Shown here piece by piece: positions 5,795-9,664 of a stretch of DNA of 9,664 nucleotides. The position numbers and the translations under genes were made by a program. Numbering within the stretch: position 1 is the first letter of the stretch; the number at the start of each line of letters is the position of its first letter. The notes under the pieces were generated by a model. The model had not been told where the DNA came from. It ran no database searches and saw only the letters and a list, made by a program, of their open reading frames with translations. The stretch covers positions 1 through 9,664 of the forward strand of contig DXVG01000045.1 of the NCBI GenBank assembly GCA_019409045.1, in the 5' to 3' direction. This DNA comes from Clostridiales bacterium (GTDB lineage: Bacteria; Bacillota; Clostridia; Christensenellales; Aristaeellaceae).

Positions 5795-6307
5795 ATGACA
5801 GAAAGGGAAAAGCGAGCAATGCGCTGTTGCTTTACGGGGCACCGCCCGGAAAAGCTGGTCGGCAGGGAGGAGGCCGTCAAGGCGGCGCTTGATCAATCCA
5901 TAGAATTGGCAATTTCAAGCGGTAAAAGGACGTTCATCAGCGGCATGGCTCGCGGTGTCGACCTATGGGCGGCGGAGCTTGTTCTCAAGCATCGTCGCAA
6001 AGATGCCGCCATCCGTTTAATCTGCGCCCTGCCACATCCGCATTTTGAAGTGCATTGGAGTGCTTATTGGCAGCAACAGTACCATTCAATACTGCATAGA
6101 GCAGATTTCGTAAAGGAAATCTGCCCGTTCGCCAGCATGGCAAGCTATCAAGCGCGGAATGCATGGATGGTCGATCATTCCTCGCTGGTCATCGCAGTAT
6201 TCAACGGACAAGAAGGGGGCACAAAAAACACCATTGAATATGCAAACAGACGGCGCGTGCCCGTCAGCATTTTGGATATGCGATACATCGACAGGCCGCA
6301 GGACTGA
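5795..6307 (+). CDS. SLOG-family protein (DUF1273/YpsA-like)
   Basis: A 170-residue Rossmann-like protein of the SLOG superfamily, whose members bind nucleotide-type ligands; DUF1273/YpsA proteins are its Bacillota branch. Visible signatures: CCFTGHRPEKL (11-21) at the first strand, SGMARGVDLWAAE (49-61), and NGQEGGTKNTIEYA (137-150), the last resembling a phosphate-binding turn. It is close to family length. The start is uncertain: ATG 5795 has only weak GGCGG upstream, while ATG 5819 (MRCCFTGHR) has AAAGGGA about 10 nt upstream and also fits family N-termini; a GTG at 5756 would lie in the promoter region. It stands alone, divergent from the XRE pair. SLOG proteins have been proposed to sense nucleotides in conflict systems, but no effector gene is adjacent, so its role is open. 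Confidence 0.85.
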   Translation: MTEREKRAMRCCFTGHRPEKLVGREEAVKAALDQSIELAISSGKRTFISGMARGVDLWAAELVLKHRRKDAAIRLICALPHPHFEVHWSAYWQQQYHSILHRADFVKEICPFASMASYQARNAWMVDHSSLVIAVFNGQEGGTKNTIEYANRRRVPVSILDMRYIDRPQD

Positions 6308-6313
6308 CTCTTT

Positions 6314-6334
6314 ATGGAAACGGTTGGTTTTCAT
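6314..6334. repeat. Inverted repeat downstream of the SLOG gene
   Basis: ATGGAAAC-ggttg-GTTTTCAT pairs 7 of 8 arm positions. Its outer half ATGGAAA equals that of the operators at 4171 and 4219, though the spacer is one base longer. No T tract follows, so it is not a clear terminator. Confidence 0.3.
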
Positions 6335-6362
6335 CCCCGCCGCAAAAAATCCCCCGCAGCCC

Positions 6363-6391
6363 TTGCAATCTCCCCGCGCGTCGTGTATAAT
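6363..6391 (+). promoter_or_regulatory. Promoter of the riboswitch-transporter-SDR operon
   Basis: TTGCAA (6363-6368), 17 nt, then perfect TATAAT (6386-6391). Transcription should begin near 6396-6398, leaving about 137 nt of untranslated leader. Confidence 0.8.
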
Positions 6392-6397
6392 ATCCAC

Positions 6398-6521
6398 GCC
6401 CCCATGCGGGGCCGACAGTTCGTTTGTGCCATCCTGTCGTAAAACAAAACCAGGGCTGCTGTTTTATGTCCGAAATGCATAAAATGGTGGTTTTGCGTTT
6501 TGTAAAGCCACTTTTTCTTTT
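6398..6521 (+). promoter_or_regulatory. preQ1-I-like riboswitch with antiterminator/terminator switch
   Basis: A GCCCC/GGGGC hairpin (6398-6412) opens the leader. The aptamer has P1 CGACAG/CTGTCG (6413-6418 with 6434-6439), then a loop starting TTC as in preQ1-I RNAs, a cytosine just before the 3' P1 strand, and an A-rich tail TAAAACAAAACC. Loop GTTT (6422-6425) can pair with tail AAAC (6447-6450) as the H-type pseudoknot P2. Without ligand, tail AAAACCA (6446-6452) can pair with TGGTTTT (6488-6494), with TTTTATG/CATAAAA stacked inside (6462-6468, 6478-6484), blocking the terminator. With ligand the tail is held and the terminator forms. The downstream gene is a VUT-type queuosine-precursor transporter, the expected target. 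The 15-nt loop is longer than the 10-12 nt of the classic examples. Confidence 0.72.
6487..6521 (+). terminator. Riboswitch-controlled intrinsic terminator
   Basis: GTGGTTTT (6487-6494) and AAAGCCAC (6504-6511) form an 8-bp stem (one G-T pair) with a 9-nt loop, followed by TTTTTCTTTT. It ends immediately before the GGAGG ribosome binding site of the transporter gene, so it acts as an attenuator. Confidence 0.8.
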
Positions 6522-6533
6522 GGAGGAAACGCT

Positions 6534-7313
6534 ATGAACGGCATCATTGCGGGCGCGCGCAGGCGTCCGGGCGCGCTGGGGGCGCGCCTGAAGCGGGAGT
6601 GGGAGGACACAGCGGCGCTGTTGCGCTGCATACCCGCCACGGCGGTTTCACTGTTCGTGGTCAGCGTGATCTGCATGAACCTGCTGGCGAACAAGACGCT
6701 TGTGCAGACCGAGTGGATCGCGCTGGACGGCGGCATACTCGTCTCGTGGCTGTCGTTTCTGTGCATGGACGTCATCACACGGCACTTCGGCCCCCGTGCG
6801 TCCAACCGCATCGCCGTGCTGGCCGCGGCGGTCAACCTGCTCACCTGCCTGATCTTCTACATCGCCAGCGTCATCCCCTCCAACGCCGCGGACTACACCG
6901 CGCTCAACGGCATCCTCGGGGGCACATGGTTCATACTGCTGGGCAGCACCGTGGCCTTCCTCGCCTCGGCGGCGCTGAACAACTTTCTCAACTGGTCCAT
7001 CGGCCGCGCCTTTCGCAAAAACCCGGACGGCAAGGCCGCCTTCGCGGCGCGGACGTACATCTCCACGTTCATCGGCCAGTTCACGGACAACTTCCTGTTC
7101 TCGCTGATCGTGTTCGTGGGCTTCGCGCCCATCTACTGGGACGGCTTTCGCTGGACGGTGTTGCAGTGCGCCATGTGCGCGCTGACCGGCGCGGTGGCCG
7201 AGGTGGTCATGGAGATCGTCTTTTCGCCCTTCGGGTACAGGGCGGTGCAGAAGTGGAAGGAACACGGCGTGGGGCGGGAATACCTCGCCCGCATGGAGGA
7301 GGGACGCAGATGA
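6534..7313 (+). CDS. VUT-family queuosine-precursor transporter
   Basis: A 259-residue integral membrane protein of the VUT/YhhQ family, which imports queuosine precursors (preQ0, preQ1 or queuine). Family features: MNLLANKT at the end of the first helix (43-50), a second helix running into FLCMDVITRHFGPRASNR (about 75-95), the NNFLNWSIGRAF region (about 147-160), and the late segment ISTFIGQFTDNFLFSLIVF (180-198), which resembles the family's 'SxxxxQxxDxxxF' motif. About six hydrophobic segments are visible. The first ~35 residues are basic and add an N-terminal extension. The ATG at 6534 has GGAGG 7 nt upstream. The gene is preceded by a preQ1-I-like riboswitch, which agrees with the assigned substrate class. 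Its stop overlaps the SDR start (ATGA). The exact substrate form is not readable from the sequence. Confidence 0.88.
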   Translation: MNGIIAGARRRPGALGARLKREWEDTAALLRCIPATAVSLFVVSVICMNLLANKTLVQTEWIALDGGILVSWLSFLCMDVITRHFGPRASNRIAVLAAAVNLLTCLIFYIASVIPSNAADYTALNGILGGTWFILLGSTVAFLASAALNNFLNWSIGRAFRKNPDGKAAFAARTYISTFIGQFTDNFLFSLIVFVGFAPIYWDGFRWTVLQCAMCALTGAVAEVVMEIVFSPFGYRAVQKWKEHGVGREYLARMEEGRR

Positions 7314-7963
7314 AGGTACTGATCACCGGCGCGTCGGGCGGCATCGGGCGCGCCATCGCCGAGCGGTTTCTGCGGGCGGGAGACGAGGTGGTGGGCATCG
7401 ACCGGCAGGCGGCGGCGGTCGCGCACGCGCGGTATATACATCACCAGCTCGACGTGCGCGATCTTGCGGCGCTGCCGGAGGTGGCGGACGTGGACATACT
7501 CATCAACTGCGCCGGCACGCAGAACGAGGACGACATCGACGTGAACCTCAAGGCGCTCATCCACATTACCGAGCGCTACGGCGTGCGCGAGGGCATCCGC
7601 GCCATCCTCCACATCGGCTCGGCCAGCGGCCACACCGGCTCGGAATTTCCCGAGTACTGCGCCAGCAAGGGCGGCGTGGTGGCCTACACCAAGAACGTGG
7701 CCATGCGCGTGGCGGCGTTCGGGGCCACCTGCAACAGCCTCGACCCCGGCGGCGTGCTCACGCCGCTCAACCAGTGCGTGATCGAGGACGCCGAGCTGTG
7801 GGCGCAGATCATGGACGAGACGCCCCTTAAGCGCTGGGCGACGCCCGGGGAGATCGCCGAGTGGGCGTACTTCCTCACTGCCGTGAACGGCTTCTGCACC
7901 GGGCAGAGCATCGTGGTAGACGGCGGCGAATCCATCCTGCGCCGCTTCATCTGGAAGGACTGA
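7310..7963 (+). CDS. Short-chain dehydrogenase/reductase (SDR)
   Basis: A 217-residue classical SDR, near the short end of the family (about 250). Residues: TGASGGIG (6-13, NAD(P) binding), acidic D31 after the second strand (VVGID), which favours NAD(H), D48 (LDVRDL), NCAG (66-69), N79 (DVNLKA), S104 with YxxxK at Y116 and K120 (catalytic), DPGGVLTPL (145-153), and the C-terminal GQSIVVDGG (198-206). All catalytic residues are present, so the enzyme is probably active. The segment after NCAG is short, which explains the reduced length. ATG 7310 overlaps the transporter stop (ATGA) and has GGAGGAGGG upstream, so it should share the riboswitch-controlled transcript. The substrate is unknown; family-level names such as 3-oxoacyl-ACP reductase would be over-reading. 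Confidence 0.88.
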   Translation: MKVLITGASGGIGRAIAERFLRAGDEVVGIDRQAAAVAHARYIHHQLDVRDLAALPEVADVDILINCAGTQNEDDIDVNLKALIHITERYGVREGIRAILHIGSASGHTGSEFPEYCASKGGVVAYTKNVAMRVAAFGATCNSLDPGGVLTPLNQCVIEDAELWAQIMDETPLKRWATPGEIAEWAYFLTAVNGFCTGQSIVVDGGESILRRFIWKD

Positions 7964-7976
7964 TACGAATTCGTAT
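7963..7976. repeat. Perfect 14-bp palindrome at the SDR stop codon
   Basis: ATACGAATTCGTAT is fully self-complementary and shares its first base with the SDR TGA stop. With no loop and no T tract it is not a terminator; it could be a regulator site upstream of araR. Confidence 0.4.
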
Positions 7977-7985
7977 GACCCTCGC

Positions 7986-8019
7986 CGCCCCGCCGCCGAA
8001 ATGGCCGCGGGGCGTTTTT
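7986..8019 (+). terminator. Rho-independent terminator of the transporter-SDR operon
   Basis: CGCCCCGC and GCGGGGCG form an 8-bp stem, then a C-C mismatch and a 3-bp GCC/GGC inner stem with a 5-nt loop, followed by TTTTT (8015-8019). It lies 22 nt after the SDR stop. Confidence 0.88.
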
Positions 8020-8029
8020 GCATTTTCCT

Positions 8030-8058
8030 TTGACCTCGCCCGCGCGAGCATGTATAAT
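8030..8058 (+). promoter_or_regulatory. Promoter of araR
   Basis: TTGACC (8030-8035), 17 nt, then TATAAT (8053-8058), 26 nt before the start codon. ATGTAT (8050-8055) and ATACAT (8061-8066) form a perfect 6-bp inverted repeat with a 5-nt spacer laid over the -10 and start site, a natural autorepression site. Confidence 0.8.
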
Positions 8059-8084
8059 GGATACATCGCAAAGGGGGCGGCGAC

Positions 8085-9167
8085 ATGGACGGATACGGCC
8101 GCAAGTCCGAGCGCATCGCGGGCGAGGTGCGCTCGGCCATACTCGCGGGGCGGTTTCGGCCCGGCGAGCGCATCGAGTCGGAAAACGAGCTGGCCGCGCG
8201 CTTCGGCGTGAGCCGCCAGACCGTGCGCAAGGCGCTCGCCGCGCTGATCGAGCAGGGGTATCTGCGTGCGGAGCACGGGCGGGGCACGTTCGTCACGCAG
8301 CGCAGCCGCCCGAACAGCAAGACCATCGCCGTGGTGACCACCTACCTTGCCGACTACATCTTCCCAAGCGTCATCCAGGGCATCGACCAGGAGCTTGCCG
8401 AGCACGGCTACAGCATACTCCTCAAAAGCACGCGCAACGCGCGGCATCTGGAGGCGCGCTATCTGGAGGAGCTTGCCGAAAAGGACATCGACGGGCTCAT
8501 CATCGAGCCGAGCAAGAGCCAGATATTCTGCCGCCACGCGCAGCTCTACGAGCGGCTGGATGCCAGGGGCGTTCCCTATGTGTTCATCCAGGGCTGCTTT
8601 GAGCGCATGCGCGACCGGCCGCATGTGCTGCTCGACGACGCGCAGGGCGCGCATCTGGTCACGCGGCACCTGCTGGAGCTGGGCCACCGCCGCGTGGCGG
8701 GCGTGTTCAAGGCCGACGACTCGCAGGGCATCGAGCGCCACCGCGGCTATGTGCGCGCCCTGCAGGAGGCGGGCGTGCTCTACGACCCGGAGCTGGTGGT
8801 GTGGTATCACACCGAGGACCGCACCGTCGCCCCGGCCGCGGGCGTGTGCGCGCTGATGCGCTCCTCCCGCGCGCCGGGCGCGGTGGTCTGCTACAACGAC
8901 GAGGTGGCCGTGGGCGCGATCCGCGCGCTGGAGGCGCATGGGCTGCGCGTGCCGCAGGACGTGTCGGTGACGGGCTTTGACAACTCGCTCCTTGCCGAGA
9001 CCTTCCACGGCGGGCTGACCACCGTGGCGCACCCGCACGAGGAGCTGGGCCGCGCGGCGGCGCGGCTTCTGATGCGGCTGATCGCGCGCGAGCCGGTGGA
9101 GACGGCCGTGGTGCTGCGGCCGGAGCTGATCGTGCGCGGCTCCACCGCGCCCGCGGGCGGCGCGTGA
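8085..9167 (+). CDS. araR: AraR-type arabinose-responsive repressor (GntR/LacI chimera)
   Basis: A 360-residue repressor. Residues about 5-73 are a GntR winged helix (SERIAGEVRSAILAGRFRPG, then ENELAARFGVSRQTVRKALA and the wing GYLRAEHGRGTFV). Residues about 80-353 are a LacI/ribose-binding-protein type sensor domain (KTIAVVTTYLADYIFPSVIQ, LVTRHLLELGHRRVAGVFK, VCYNDEVAVGAIRALEAHGL, VSVTGFDNSLLAE and TTVAHPHEELGRAAARLL). This GntR-head, LacI-body arrangement and the length are those of AraR, which binds L-arabinose and releases ara operators. ATG 8085 has AAGGGGG 7 nt upstream. The next gene in the same direction is araA, separated by a 112-nt control region, which supports the name. Relatives with other sugar ligands share the architecture, so the ligand rests on context. 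Confidence 0.9.
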   Translation: MDGYGRKSERIAGEVRSAILAGRFRPGERIESENELAARFGVSRQTVRKALAALIEQGYLRAEHGRGTFVTQRSRPNSKTIAVVTTYLADYIFPSVIQGIDQELAEHGYSILLKSTRNARHLEARYLEELAEKDIDGLIIEPSKSQIFCRHAQLYERLDARGVPYVFIQGCFERMRDRPHVLLDDAQGAHLVTRHLLELGHRRVAGVFKADDSQGIERHRGYVRALQEAGVLYDPELVVWYHTEDRTVAPAAGVCALMRSSRAPGAVVCYNDEVAVGAIRALEAHGLRVPQDVSVTGFDNSLLAETFHGGLTTVAHPHEELGRAAARLLMRLIAREPVETAVVLRPELIVRGSTAPAGGA

Positions 9168-9186
9168 TGCGGCGATTTCCAAAAAA

Positions 9187-9216
9187 ACAACTTGTCAAGC
9201 GGCGTGTACAAGTTGT
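9187..9216. promoter_or_regulatory. Paired ACAAsTTGT operators upstream of araA
   Basis: ACAACTTGT (9187-9195) and ACAAGTTGT (9208-9216) are each near-palindromes (ACAA-n-TTGT) and are also inverted copies of each other, with centres 21 bp apart, about two helical turns. The right one overlaps the predicted -35. They resemble the TTGTAC/GTACAA halves known for AraR sites. Confidence 0.6.
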
Positions 9217-9241
9217 ATGCTTGTTTTAGGTAAGATATAAC
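9213..9241 (+). promoter_or_regulatory. araA: Probable promoter of araA
   Basis: TTGTAT (9213-9218), 17 nt, then TATAAC (9236-9241), 38 nt before the ATG. An alternative pair is TTGTCA (9192-9197), 18 nt, TATGCT (9216-9221). Either is covered by the paired operators. Confidence 0.6.
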
Positions 9242-9279
9242 AATATCTTCAAGATGCGGAAACGGAAGGATGGTTGACC

Positions 9280-9664
9280 ATGCAGGGCAAGGCGTACAAG
9301 TTCTGGTTTCTCACCGGCTCGCAGGACCTATACGGAGACGAGTGTCTGCGCAAGGTGGCGGAGCACTCCAAGATCATCGTCGAAAACCTCAACCAGTCCG
9401 GCAATCTGCCGTTCGAGGTGGTGTGGAAGCCCACGCTGATCACCGACGCGCTGATTCGCCAGACGTTCAACGAGGCCAATGCGGACCCCGACTGCGCGGG
9501 CGTCATCGCGTGGATGCACACCTTCTCCCCGGCCAAGAGCTGGATTGCGGGCCTGCGCGAGTACCGCAAGCCGCTTTTGCACCTGCACACGCAGTTTAAC
9601 GAGGAGATCCCCTACGACACCATCGACATGGACTTCATGAACGAGAACCAGTCCGCGCACGGCG
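9280..9664 (+). CDS. araA: L-arabinose isomerase (5' part)
   Basis: Encodes L-arabinose isomerase, which converts L-arabinose to L-ribulose in the cytoplasm as the first step of the arabinose pathway. The 128 residues present (the whole enzyme is usually about 475-500) hold the family's opening FWFLTGSQDLYGDE (8-21), AGVIAWMHTFSPAKSWIAGL (73-92), and HLHTQFNEEIPYDTIDMDFM (101-120) followed by NENQSAHG at the edge. The region TFSPAKSWI and the Q in HTQFN are shared across the family; the catalytic metal ligands (Glu and His further on) lie beyond the window. The ATG at 9280 has AAGGA 9 nt upstream; an ATG at 9270 is out of frame. The gene is cut off by the right edge. AraR is coded immediately upstream. 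Confidence 0.95.
   Translation, partial: MQGKAYKFWFLTGSQDLYGDECLRKVAEHSKIIVENLNQSGNLPFEVVWKPTLITDALIRQTFNEANADPDCAGVIAWMHTFSPAKSWIAGLREYRKPLLHLHTQFNEEIPYDTIDMDFMNENQSAHG

Noticed and set aside
6314..6334. Catabolite-repression (cre) site or terminator after the SLOG gene
   Set aside because: The spacing between halves does not fit the 14-bp cre consensus, and no T tract follows the weak hairpin.
6599..7963. Long plus-strand frame running from the transporter region into the SDR
   Set aside because: Only its 3' part, from ATG 7310, is the real SDR; the 5' part is an Arg/His-rich shadow of the transporter gene.
7947..9182. 411-residue minus-strand frame opposite araR
   Set aside because: Ala/Arg/His-rich translation without domains, typical antisense shadow in GC-rich DNA; the plus frame has clear GntR and LacI-type domains.
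9270..9599. Plus-strand frame starting at ATG 9270
   Set aside because: It is out of frame with the unmistakable araA protein that begins at 9280.

Overview
The window looks like a GC-rich member of the Bacillota, probably a clostridial gut-type lineage. The grounds are strong AGGAGG-type ribosome binding sites, sigma-A style promoters, an AraR-type (GntR head plus LacI-type body) arabinose repressor, small XRE regulators, a VUT-family transporter behind a preQ1-I-like leader, and a YpsA/DUF1273-type SLOG protein. The placement is inference from gene families; no rRNA or other marker gene is present.

Layout, left to right. (1) 1-1146, minus: the 5' part of a secreted peptidoglycan-binding protein with very Asp-rich tracts, running off the left edge. 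(2) 1395-3927, minus: a translationally coupled DNA-modification pair, a C5-cytosine methyltransferase followed by one ORF joining a Vsr mismatch endonuclease to an HNH nuclease. This block is clearly more AT-rich than its neighbours and reads as an acquired restriction-modification island. (3) 4184-4945, plus: an XRE repressor and a four-helix membrane protein in an ATGA-overlapping operon, with two matching operators around the promoter and a terminator after it. (4) 4944-5625, minus: two XRE regulators in tandem; the second seems to have lost its C-terminal tail to a one-base frameshift. (5) 5626-5794: a divergent control region with two sets of short repeats. (6) 5795-6307, plus: a SLOG-fold protein. 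(7) 6363-7963, plus: a promoter, a preQ1-I-like riboswitch with a visible antiterminator/terminator switch, a VUT-family queuosine-precursor transporter and an ATGA-coupled short-chain dehydrogenase, closed by a hairpin terminator. (8) 8030-9664, plus: araR with its own promoter, then the start of araA behind paired operators, running off the right edge.

How the parts work together. The methyltransferase would make 5-methylcytosine, Vsr would start repair of the T:G mismatches left when it deaminates, and the HNH part is the best candidate for the restriction nuclease. In the 6.4-8.0 kb operon, preQ1-type ligand should terminate transcription before the transporter, giving feedback control of precursor uptake; the SDR would share that control and its role is open. 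At the right end AraR would repress araA, and probably itself, until L-arabinose is present. The most interesting items are the riboswitch-SDR operon, the Vsr-HNH fusion with an internal ribosome binding site and duplicated WARRVRELR module, the frameshifted XRE gene, and the operator arrays.
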